5,318 nt of DNA, from positions 1 to 5,318 of the forward strand of contig PLZT01000365.1 in NCBI GenBank assembly GCA_003152255.1, in the 5' to 3' direction. This document shows positions 1-5,318 of this stretch, in pieces. Origin of the DNA: Methylocystaceae bacterium. GTDB taxonomy: Bacteria; Pseudomonadota; Alphaproteobacteria; Rhizobiales; Beijerinckiaceae. Under the pieces are notes generated by a model that had not been told where the DNA came from, did no database searches, and saw nothing but the letters and a program-made list of their open reading frames with translations. The translations under genes and the position numbers were made by a program. Position 1 is the first letter of the stretch. Every line of letters begins with the position of its first letter.

Positions 1-58
1 TGACGACATACCAAAGCGCGGCTCGATCCTTTACCAATAACTCAACAGGCAGGATAGG

Positions 59-92
59 GCACGGGCGCGCGCCCGTGACGGGCGGCCCGTGC
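59..92. repeat. GC-rich nested palindromes
   Basis: Bases 60-77 form a perfect 18-base palindrome (CACGGGCGC followed by GCGCCCGTG). It is followed by ACGGG/CCCGT arms at 78-82 and 86-90. GCACGGG at 59-65 can also pair with CCCGTGC at 86-92, so the segment can fold in two competing ways. There is no T-run to make it an intrinsic terminator. It could be a REP-like repeat unit or a protein-binding site. Which gene it serves cannot be seen. Confidence 0.4.
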
Positions 93-550
93 TATCGCCA
101 ATGGCGACGAAGCCGCGTTGTCGCGTCTTCGCCCATTCGGGTTACGCCCGGTCGCGCAAGTCGCTTCGCGGCGTATCGCCATCACCCATTTGGGTCGCGA
201 TCCCTTTTGCCTTTTCCTCCGTTCGCGCGCAGCACGACATTCGAGTTTTTAAGTAGTAGTCGCGCGCGGCGCCACTCCATTTCACAAATGCGCGCGCCGG
301 CGGCGCGCAACATGATCGTCCTATGCCCCCAATCGTATCGACGTGCTCAGACGGTCAACCGCGCCCCGCGCGGTCCTTCACCTTGTTACGGCGCTGCGCG
401 TGACTCGCCTTGCGCGCGTCGATGACGCTGGCGCCGTCGGGATGAGGAACGTCTTTTTAGATCTTCGTCACCGCTGCGCGGCGTCGAACAAGGAACATTT
501 CTTTTAGGGCGGCGTGTCAACTCAATAACGGGTTGTTATTAGTGGGTTAT
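93..550. other. Intergenic stretch without a supportable gene
   Basis: Both strands have open frames here (for example plus-strand 75-425), but the translations are dominated by Arg, Ser and Pro in a way typical of GC-rich non-coding sequence, and none resembles a family I know. A small stem, GCGCGCC (292-298) with GGCGCGC (302-308), is present. The composition turns noticeably more AT-rich after about 510. It may be eroded mobile DNA, which would fit the putative IS end to its right, but no coding remnant can be named. Confidence 0.4.
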
Positions 551-600
551 CTGGCTATTTGTGATGGACAAATCAGTAGAATGCCCCTAAAATGGGGACA
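551..600. mobile_element. Possible insertion sequence terminus
   Basis: The stretch ends with the hairpin CCCC (584-587) TAAAAT GGGG (594-597) and GGGGACA at 594-600. Read from base 600 leftward on the minus strand it begins TGTCCCCATTTTAGGGGCAT, and a second TGTCC(ATC) occurs at 570 going inward. A TGTCCCC-type end with repeated TGTCC motifs recalls IS21-type termini. The area is AT-rich compared with its surroundings. No transposase gene, partner repeat or target duplication is visible in the window, so this would be a solitary end. The assignment is by resemblance only. Confidence 0.35.
577..582 (+). promoter_or_regulatory. Possible -10 hexamer for the small hypothetical gene
   Basis: TAGAAT differs by one base from TATAAT and lies 48 bases before the ATG at 631. 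No good -35 element is found at 16-18 bases upstream (GCTATT and CTATTT are poor), so this is a weak call. If the IS end is real, the promoter would be supplied by the element. Confidence 0.2.
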
Positions 601-630
601 GTCAAAAGATGCTTACAAGAGAGCGCCAAA

Positions 631-819
631 ATGAGCGACGAACAAGTTATCAAAAACGCGAGCGCGGCCCTCGACCTCTATATCGAGAGCTTGAAAACGA
701 GCATGAGCCCCGCCGCCGAAATTGGCGGGATCGAAGAAGTGCGCGACCTGTTCGCGATCTCGGGGCTCACGTCCGAGGATTATGACCCGCGAACGTCTCG
801 CTGGCCTTCAGCAACGTGA
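631..819 (+). CDS. Small hypothetical protein, probable 3' frameshift
   Basis: A 62-residue acidic protein that I do not recognise: it starts MSDEQVIKNASAALDLYIES and looks largely helical, with no membrane segment or cysteine. I chose the ATG at 631 over the one at 592 because AGAGAG sits 7 bases before it, while the 592 start falls inside the putative IS end. The final residues (PRTSRWPSAT) look out of character. Dropping one C from the CCC at 786-788 switches to a frame reading DYDRERLAGLQQRDLLA and a TAA at 830-832, which reads as a more natural helical end. I therefore suspect a one-base insertion, though this rests on appearance only. It faces the cyclase fragment tail to tail, with 43 bases between the stops. 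The existence of a gene is supported by the start context and the protein-like composition, not by homology. Confidence 0.5.
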   Translation: MSDEQVIKNASAALDLYIESLKTSMSPAAEIGGIEEVRDLFAISGLTSEDYDPRTSRWPSAT

Positions 820-862
820 TCTGCTGGCATAACGTCAGCGGACGAGGTTGACCAACGCGCAC

Positions 863-1510
863 TCATCTGCCCCCAAAGAAGGTGTTCTTTCTCACGCCGG
901 TGGCGGCTTTCACGGCACCCGCGTTGGCGATGAGTCCGACGACGGGCGCCACCGACAAAGTCCCGGCGTTACGAGCCTTTGACAGGTCGTGCGTGAACGC
1001 TTCCATCGCTTTCGTGACCGGCCTCTTGCCAAACGATCTCCCCAAGGACTCTTCGATCTGATCCAATCCCTTGACGGTCTTCAGAACCTCGATATCCGCG
1101 ACAGCTTGGACGTGCCAACCGAAAAAGGCAGTGACCAGACGAGGATCGCGGTTCCACTTCTCCGCGAAGTTTTCCCCTGTTGTGGTCTCGTTGCGTATGT
1201 TCCAATGCGAACCGGATATGCCGAATTGATCGATATGCTCAGGCATGCGTTTGACGACATCGAGCAACAGATCAAATTCGCTTTCGTAGACCACCGTCTT
1301 GACGCAGGCTTCGTAGCTCCGCGACAAAAGGGTCGTGACGATGACGGAGATCGGCGCGAGCAAGGGGTCGCGCGTCTCGAAATAGAAATCACGATGCCTT
1401 TTGCAGATCTGCACGGCTCGGCAGAGAATGCTCTTGAACCCTGTGCGATCGGGGAGGGGCGCAACGCTATCGGCGCGGGCGCGGATCGAATCCTTCGCGA
1501 TTTCGGTCAC
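863..1510 (-). CDS. CD-NTase (CBASS oligonucleotide cyclase) C-terminal half; truncated remnant
   Basis: This 215-codon frame begins at GTG 1510, though it is open upstream to about 1657 with unrelated residues. I read it as the C-terminal half of a CD-NTase, the cGAS/DncV-like enzyme that makes cyclic oligonucleotides in CBASS anti-phage defence. Supporting features are an RAVQICKRHRDFYF helix (31-44) and LAPISVIVTTLLSRSY (51-66), like the LAPIS-ITTLAARAY segment of the family. GENFAEKW (112-119) resembles the ENFADKW motif, the FFGWH helix is at 129-133, and the end is VRKNTFFGG, like the HTFFG/HTFYG termini. The nucleotidyltransferase half with its GS and D-x-D metal-binding residues is absent, so it cannot be an active cyclase alone. 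Full proteins run about 300-400 residues. The remaining frame has no internal stop or evident frameshift, suggesting recent truncation. Its upstream neighbour is a broken ABC transporter gene, and no CBASS effector, Cap2 or Cap3 gene is present. Other nucleotidyltransferase families with similar helical tails remain possible. Confidence 0.65.
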   Translation of the reverse strand: MTEIAKDSIRARADSVAPLPDRTGFKSILCRAVQICKRHRDFYFETRDPLLAPISVIVTTLLSRSYEACVKTVVYESEFDLLLDVVKRMPEHIDQFGISGSHWNIRNETTTGENFAEKWNRDPRLVTAFFGWHVQAVADIEVLKTVKGLDQIEESLGRSFGKRPVTKAMEAFTHDLSKARNAGTLSVAPVVGLIANAGAVKAATGVRKNTFFGGR

Positions 1511-1879
1511 GATTTGGATCTCGCCTTGAGGTGGATCTCGCGGCTGTAAAAGCGCTTGAGCCCACAGGAAAAGACCATGCGCGCCTGCAGCAGCGCGACG
1601 CTCGTCAGCGCGGAGGCGAATGCCAGCGCTAGCATGGTCCGATGCTGAGCAGGATCAGGCGCTGGTCCTTGTTCTGTAGTGCGTCGAAGAAGAACTTGTT
1701 CCAGCGGTTCACCGCGATAGCCGGGGCGAGGTTCAGCCGCAGGCAAGCAAAGAGCCCCAGTGCGAACAAGGTCGCCTTGCGGCGTGTCGGGCCGGTCCAG
1801 AAGCCGAAGGAGAGAGTTGCGAAATGGCGCCGGGCCGCGCGTGGACCTCGGGAGGGATAATGTCTTCAGCCATATTCAT
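1507..1879 (-). pseudogene. ABC transporter permease (COG4178, SbmA/YddA-like), N-terminal fragment with two frameshifts
   Basis: The first part of an ABC exporter/importer permease, read in three successive frames. From the ATG at 1879 or 1873: MNMAEDIIPPEVHARPGAIS, then QL at about 1814-1819. After a two-base shift in a CT-repeat: SFGFWTGPTRRKATLFALG, then the first membrane segment and AVNRWNKFFFDALQNKDQ, ending at a TAG at 1629-1631. After a second shift near 1635-1638: MLALAFASALTSVALLQARM, then a poorly matching tail to the TGA at 1507. The motif NRWNKFFFDALQNKD followed by a second hydrophobic helix and a QARM segment is typical of the membrane domain of the COG4178 family (transport of peptides, vitamin B12-like or other compounds). 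About 120 codons survive. The rest of the membrane domain and the whole ATPase domain are missing. The 3' end runs directly into the cyclase fragment, so a deletion most likely joined them. Family assignment is from motif memory and the substrate is unknown. Confidence 0.72.
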
Positions 1880-1884
1880 TCTTA

Positions 1885-2082
1885 AAGCGCAGCCATTACG
1901 TGCGCGACACAACCTTCGCCGAGGACGCGTCGCGCGTCCGCAAGAACTCCAACATCGTCGCGCGATTGCGCTCCCTCGCCTACAATCTGCTTCGCGCCTG
2001 AGGGACCGAAAACATCAAAAACGCCAGATGGCGCGCCGGCCTCGACATCAACCAGCTCCTCAAGATCGCGGAACTGTATTGA
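1885..2082 (+). mobile_element. ISAs1-like transposase C-terminal remnant with internal stop
   Basis: Reading the plus strand in the frame of base 1891 gives SHYVRDTTFAEDASRVRKN, then NIVARLRSLAYNLLRA, a TGA stop at 1999-2001, and then GTENIKNARWRAGLDINQLL up to a TGA at 2080-2082. This pattern (HYVRD-T--EDASR-R, then ARLRS-A-N-LRA, then a short hydrophobic tail) matches, from memory, the extreme C-terminus of ISAs1-family DDE transposases. Only about 65 codons remain. The catalytic core is absent, because the similarity stops at about 1885, immediately beside the start of the ABC transporter fragment. With the internal TGA and no upstream part this is a dead relic. I did not identify the element's terminal repeats in the 55 bases to its right. 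Confidence 0.7.
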
Positions 2083-2137
2083 GAACCGAACAGCGCTGCC
2101 CCGAGACCTCGGAAAGCATTAGTGTTTGATATCCCGA

Positions 2138-2719
2138 TCATTTCTCAGGGTTGCTTGGCGGCGCGCTTTTAGGCTTAGCTTTTTTCGCGGGCGGCTTTAA
2201 ATGACTTCCCGGTGCGGCGGGCGCCTTATCGTTGCTCCCTGCGCTAGGCGCCGAAGACGGGACGGATGCCGCAGCCCCATTCTCCGGCGCGGGCGCTTGT
2301 AGCTCGCCGCCACTTCCACTCCGAGGTGTGCTGACGTCGCGGTTAGGAATGTCCGTTGGACTGGGAGCCACTGTGGGAGACCCGCCCAGGCATTTCGCGC
2401 TGCGCGGATCGCATGCTGCATCGGCGTCGCTGCGGGTTTGGGTTGGTGTGTCGAGTTCTCGCGGCGCGTTCGAACGCTGTGCTTTTGGATGTTCAACCCC
2501 GGTGTTGCTGTCATCCGGATGATTGGTCGTGGAGATCGCGCCGAGTCCGGCGTTAATCAGAGCACGGAATTGGACAATCTCTTCGAGCGGCACCGTATAA
2601 ACGGCTATTCCAAATCCGATCGCCCCGGCGATCATTGCGGCGATGATGATCAGGAAAGCGACGCGCGACATTCTATGAACCCCCAAAAACGAATTGTCCC
2701 GCCTTTCGGACGGGCGCAT
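2138..2719 (-). CDS. Hypothetical single-pass membrane protein with proline-rich tail
   Basis: I do not recognise this 193-residue protein. The N-terminus carries several Arg residues, then one hydrophobic segment at about 19-41, predicting a single membrane anchor with the tail outside the cytoplasm. A conserved-looking stretch follows (VPLEEIVQFRALINAGLG, about 43-60). The rest is low complexity: Pro, Ala and Ser rich from about 114, ending in a Lys/Pro-rich stretch (PPAKKAKPKSAPPSNPEK). Two cysteines at 103 and 110 could pair. Two starts are possible. The ATG at 2719 has AGGA 4 bases upstream. The ATG at 2671 (residue 17) gives a 177-residue protein starting right at the membrane segment, with GGGGG upstream. 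I kept the longer form because of its Shine-Dalgarno-like match. It follows the magnesium ATPase on the same strand after 163 bases, too far to assume one operon. The tail resembles linkers that span periplasm or bind envelope polymers, but no function can be assigned. Confidence 0.7.
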   Translation of the reverse strand: MRPSERRDNSFLGVHRMSRVAFLIIIAAMIAGAIGFGIAVYTVPLEEIVQFRALINAGLGAISTTNHPDDSNTGVEHPKAQRSNAPRELDTPTQTRSDADAACDPRSAKCLGGSPTVAPSPTDIPNRDVSTPRSGSGGELQAPAPENGAAASVPSSAPSAGSNDKAPAAPGSHLKPPAKKAKPKSAPPSNPEK

Positions 2720-2837
2720 TTTTCCTGCACTTACGTTCTAAGCGTCGTCCATTTTCGCTTCGATGCGAATGTATCCCTATAAGGTCAATATTGCTTGCGA
2801 TGAAACTGATCGCGCTTTTTTTGGCGCAACCTCGCTC

Positions 2838-2879
2838 GTCGTTCTTATGCGACAAAACGCCTCAAATGTGAAGAACGAC
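2838..2879 (-). repeat. 9-bp inverted repeat just downstream of the magnesium ATPase
   Basis: GTCGTTCTT at 2838-2846 is the exact reverse complement of AAGAACGAC at 2871-2879, with a 24-base spacer. It begins four bases beyond the ATPase stop codon. In the minus-strand transcript it could form a stem-loop and might protect or end the mRNA, but there is no U-run directly after it, so a classical intrinsic terminator is not supported. Confidence 0.4.
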
Positions 2880-2882
2880 CGC

Positions 2883-5318
2883 TTAGAAATGGGCGTCCCT
2901 ATCGCGAACGCTAAGCCGGACCAAATCGGCGGGCTTTGAACCGCCAGATCCTCCGAGCCAACGGTAGAAACCTCTCTTGGCGACCTCGACAATTGCCAGA
3001 TAGGCAACCACCATCGCCGTTAGTATGAGATAGAATCGGCCGGGTAGCGGAACAAACCCGAAATACGGTCCCAAAGGGGTAAAGGGCAGTAACGCGCCCA
3101 TCGCCGCGATAGCGAGGGAGGTCGCGACCAAGACGGGGTGCGCGCGGCTTTTGAAAGGATTGCCGCGAGTGCGGATAATGAAGATGACCAAGACTTGGGT
3201 CGACAGTGATTCGACAAACCAGCCGCTCTGGAACATCGCCTCGTCCGCCCTCAGCACGACCAACATGACGTAGAAAGTCAGAAAGTCGAACGCCGAACTG
3301 ATCGGCCCGATTACGAGCATAAAATTGCGAATAAAGCTCATGTCCAAAACTTGCGGACTGCGCACGTCCTCGGCGTCTACTTCGTCCAGAGGGATCGGCA
3401 CTTCGGAAATGTCATAGAGAATGTTGTTGAGCAGGATCTGAGTTGGCAGCATCGGCAGAAAGGGGAGAAACAGAGCGGCGCCGGCCATGCTGAACATGTT
3501 GCCGAAGTTCGAGCTGGTGCCCATCATTATGTATTTCATGATATTCGCGAAGGTGCGGCGACCTTCCAGCACGCCATCGTGAAGCACATGCAGATCCTGA
3601 TCCAGGAGGATCATGTCGGCCGCTTCCTTCGCGACGTCGACGGCTGAGTCCACCGATAAGCCCACATCGGCTGAATGCAGCGACGGCGCATCGTTGATGC
3701 CGTCGCCCAGATACCCGACGACATGACCGCGCGCTTTGAGCGCGAGGATCACCCGATCTTTCTGCGACGGGTTGACCCGGCAAAACAGATTGGCTCGTTC
3801 CGCCCTGACCCGCAAGGCGGAGTCATCCATCCCCCCGATTTCTTTCCCCGTCAACACGCCTGTCACCGCTATATTCAAGGCCGCGCAGACGTGCTGGGTG
3901 ACTAATTCGCTATCGCCGGTGACGATCTTCACCGTCACTCCGCTTTCGGCAAGGGCCGCGAGCGCCGCCCCGGCGCTCTCCTTGGGCGGATCAAGAAACC
4001 CCGCGAAACCCGCGAACACTAGTTCCGCCTCGTCGCCCACAACGGCATGGGGATGGTCCAGTGGAACCTGCCGCCAAGCGATGCCCAACACGCGGAAGCC
4101 TTCCTTTTCGAGGGCGATGCGCTGCCCGTTTAACCGGCCAAGGGCGGGAGCATCGAGAGGAGGCTGGACCTCGTTCCCCTGTTCTTCATACCGGTTACAA
4201 AGAGCGATGATCTCCTCGGACGCTCCCTTGACCACCAGCAATCGGTCGTTTCCTTTCTCCACGAGAACGGACACGCGACGCCGTTCAAAGTCGAATGGGA
4301 CTTCGTCGATCTTTTTCCATGCGCTCACGTCAATGTTTTTGTGATCGAGGATCGCGTCGTCGAGAGGGCTCTTCAGGCCGGTCTCGAAAAAGCTGTTGAG
4401 ATAGGCGAGTTCCAGCACATGGTCGCTGGGCTTCCCTTCCGCGTCCACATGCCGTTCCAGCTTTATCTTCGCCTCGGTCAACGTGCCGGTCTTGTCCGTG
4501 CACAAGACGTCCATCGATCCAAGATTCTGGATTGAGGCCAACCGCTTGACGATTACGCGCTTCTTCGCCATGTGCAGCGCGCCTCGGGACAAGGTGACGG
4601 ACACCACCATCGGAAGCAGTTCCGGGGTCAGGCCCACGGCAAGCGCGACAGCAAACAGAAAGGATTCGAGCCATGGCTTGTGCAGGAGCGCATTCACCAG
4701 TAGCACGAACAGCACGAGCAAGATCGTGAGGCGCATGATAAGCAGGCCGAAGCGATGCGTGCCGATTTCGAAGGCGGATGGCGGCGGTCGGCGACTAATG
4801 CTGTCGGCGATCGCTCCGATGGCCGTATTGGCGCCCGTTTTCACCACGCGCATTCTGGCGCTGCCACTGATGACGCTTGTGCCCATGAACACAGCGTTGG
4901 CGGCGTCCTGTAGATCGATCGCGCCGGTCGGTAGCGTGCCGGGACGTTTCTCGACAGGATAGGGCTCGCCCGTCAACAGCGCCTGCTTGACGAACAAATC
5001 GCGCGCTTCCAGCACCAAACCATCCGCCGGGATCATATCGCCCGCGGACAGCAGAGCGAGGTCCCCGGGAACCACTTCCGTGACCGCCGTCTCCAAGGGC
5101 TTGCCGTCGCGCACCACCGTGGCTCGCACCGATACCGACTGGCGCAAGCTCTCCGCTGCTTTTCCGGCGCGGTGCTCTTGGACGAAATCCAGCGTCACGC
5201 TGAACAGCACCAACGCCGAGATGATCAAAAAGTTAGTGACTTCGCCTGTGAGGGCGGAAATCGCGCTGGCGACGAGTAGTAGAACGACAAGAGGATTCTT
5301 GAAACGGGAGAGAAATTG
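2883..5318 (-). CDS. mgtA: Magnesium-transporting P-type ATPase, P3B type (MgtA/MgtB family), N-terminus beyond window
   Basis: Inner-membrane pump expected to bring Mg2+ into the cytoplasm using ATP. The frame is open from the right edge (811 codons visible), so the TTG at 5228 is internal, not a start. Numbering visible residues from the right edge: M1-M2 lie near 9-46 and the actuator-domain TGE at 116-118. M3 is near 191-212 and M4, with the family-typical GLTPELLPM, is near 219-240. DKTGTLT puts the phosphorylated Asp at 275. The nucleotide-domain KGA is at 364-366, TGD at 467-469 and hinge GDGINDA at 538-544. The SSNFGN stretch (602-607) and LYDISE with PIPLDEVD after it are hallmarks of Mg2+ pumps rather than Ca2+ or heavy-metal ones. 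M5-M10 fill about 605-780. By comparison with MgtA of enteric bacteria (about 900 residues), roughly 90-100 N-terminal residues are missing, only because the window ends. No motif is damaged. Import direction and substrate are inferred from the family. MgtB is an equally fair name. The promoter and any leader lie outside the window. Confidence 0.95.
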   Translation of the reverse strand, partial: QFLSRFKNPLVVLLLVASAISALTGEVTNFLIISALVLFSVTLDFVQEHRAGKAAESLRQSVSVRATVVRDGKPLETAVTEVVPGDLALLSAGDMIPADGLVLEARDLFVKQALLTGEPYPVEKRPGTLPTGAIDLQDAANAVFMGTSVISGSARMRVVKTGANTAIGAIADSISRRPPPSAFEIGTHRFGLLIMRLTILLVLFVLLVNALLHKPWLESFLFAVALAVGLTPELLPMVVSVTLSRGALHMAKKRVIVKRLASIQNLGSMDVLCTDKTGTLTEAKIKLERHVDAEGKPSDHVLELAYLNSFFETGLKSPLDDAILDHKNIDVSAWKKIDEVPFDFERRRVSVLVEKGNDRLLVVKGASEEIIALCNRYEEQGNEVQPPLDAPALGRLNGQRIALEKEGFRVLGIAWRQVPLDHPHAVVGDEAELVFAGFAGFLDPPKESAGAALAALAESGVTVKIVTGDSELVTQHVCAALNIAVTGVLTGKEIGGMDDSALRVRAERANLFCRVNPSQKDRVILALKARGHVVGYLGDGINDAPSLHSADVGLSVDSAVDVAKEAADMILLDQDLHVLHDGVLEGRRTFANIMKYIMMGTSSNFGNMFSMAGAALFLPFLPMLPTQILLNNILYDISEVPIPLDEVDAEDVRSPQVLDMSFIRNFMLVIGPISSAFDFLTFYVMLVVLRADEAMFQSGWFVESLSTQVLVIFIIRTRGNPFKSRAHPVLVATSLAIAAMGALLPFTPLGPYFGFVPLPGRFYLILTAMVVAYLAIVEVAKRGFYRWLGGSGGSKPADLVRLSVRDRDAHF

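Noticed and set aside
75..425. 116-codon open frame on the plus strand
   Set aside because: Arg/Ser/Pro-rich translation with no domain, no convincing ribosome binding site, and palindromes at its start. Likely non-coding.
355..465. Short minus-strand frame containing SVIDARKASHAQRRNKVKDR and a GTAACAAGGT match to the 3' end of 16S rRNA
   Set aside because: The rRNA-like match is ten bases and the flanks do not follow 16S. The peptide is about 33 residues with no start and no known relative. Coincidence is the simpler reading.
989..1549. 186-codon open frame on the plus strand opposite the cyclase fragment
   Set aside because: It is antisense to a frame with clear family motifs. Its translation has no recognisable features and is explained by GC-rich codon bias.
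1824..2129. 101-codon plus-strand frame over the IS relic
   Set aside because: It is the wrong frame. The transposase-like residues lie in another frame, interrupted by a stop.
2780..2800. TTGACC on the minus strand as the -35 of a promoter for the membrane protein gene
   Set aside because: No -10-like hexamer is found at 16-18 bases. The nearest candidates (TATAGG, TACATT) are at the wrong distance.
2811..2830. GCGC-TTTTTTT-GGCGC as a terminator
   Set aside because: The stem is only about four base pairs and the T-run lies in the loop, so it does not form an intrinsic terminator.
3351..4962. Several 60-200 codon frames inside the magnesium ATPase region on other frames and strand
   Set aside because: They are shadows of the well-supported ATPase frame.
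1..5318. CRISPR array, tRNA or riboswitch
   Set aside because: No regularly spaced repeats, no cloverleaf or CCA end, and no recognisable riboswitch core seen. The mgtA leader, where one might be expected, is outside the window.

Overview
The window looks like a piece of a high-GC proteobacterial genome. The codon use and the style of the proteins suggest an alphaproteobacterium, possibly of the Hyphomicrobiales (methanotroph-like) type, but no marker gene fixes this. It divides into a right half with healthy genes and a left half that is a graveyard of mobile and defence-type fragments.

Right half (about 2138-5318, all on the minus strand). An almost complete P3B-type magnesium-transporting P-type ATPase (mgtA-like) runs off the right edge. 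Its N-terminus lies outside the window, but all ten membrane segments and every catalytic motif are inside. It is followed, after a gap of about 160 bases, by a gene for a small single-pass membrane protein with a long proline/alanine/serine-rich tail of unknown function.

Left half (1-2137). This holds remnants in close succession. (1) The C-terminal end of an ISAs1-like transposase (+ strand, 1885-2082) carries an internal stop. (2) It abuts the first ~120 codons of an ABC transporter permease of the COG4178/SbmA-YddA type (minus strand, 1507-1879), broken by two readable frameshifts. (3) That fragment runs into the C-terminal half of a protein that I read as a CD-NTase, the oligonucleotide cyclase of CBASS anti-phage systems (minus strand, 863-1510). 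The nucleotidyltransferase half with the active site is gone and no CBASS effector or accessory gene is nearby. (4) A short plus-strand gene (631-819), unrecognised, probably has a one-base frameshift near its end. (5) Just upstream of it, an AT-rich stretch ending in a CCCC-TAAAAT-GGGG hairpin and GGGGACA at base 600 resembles the terminus of an insertion sequence. Bases 1-550 have GC-rich palindromes but no gene I can support.

The most interesting reading is that this is the scar of a former genomic island: a CBASS-like cyclase and a peptide/vitamin-type ABC transporter were cut down by IS activity and deletion next to a conserved magnesium transporter. I see no intact new system, and the evidence favours decay rather than function.
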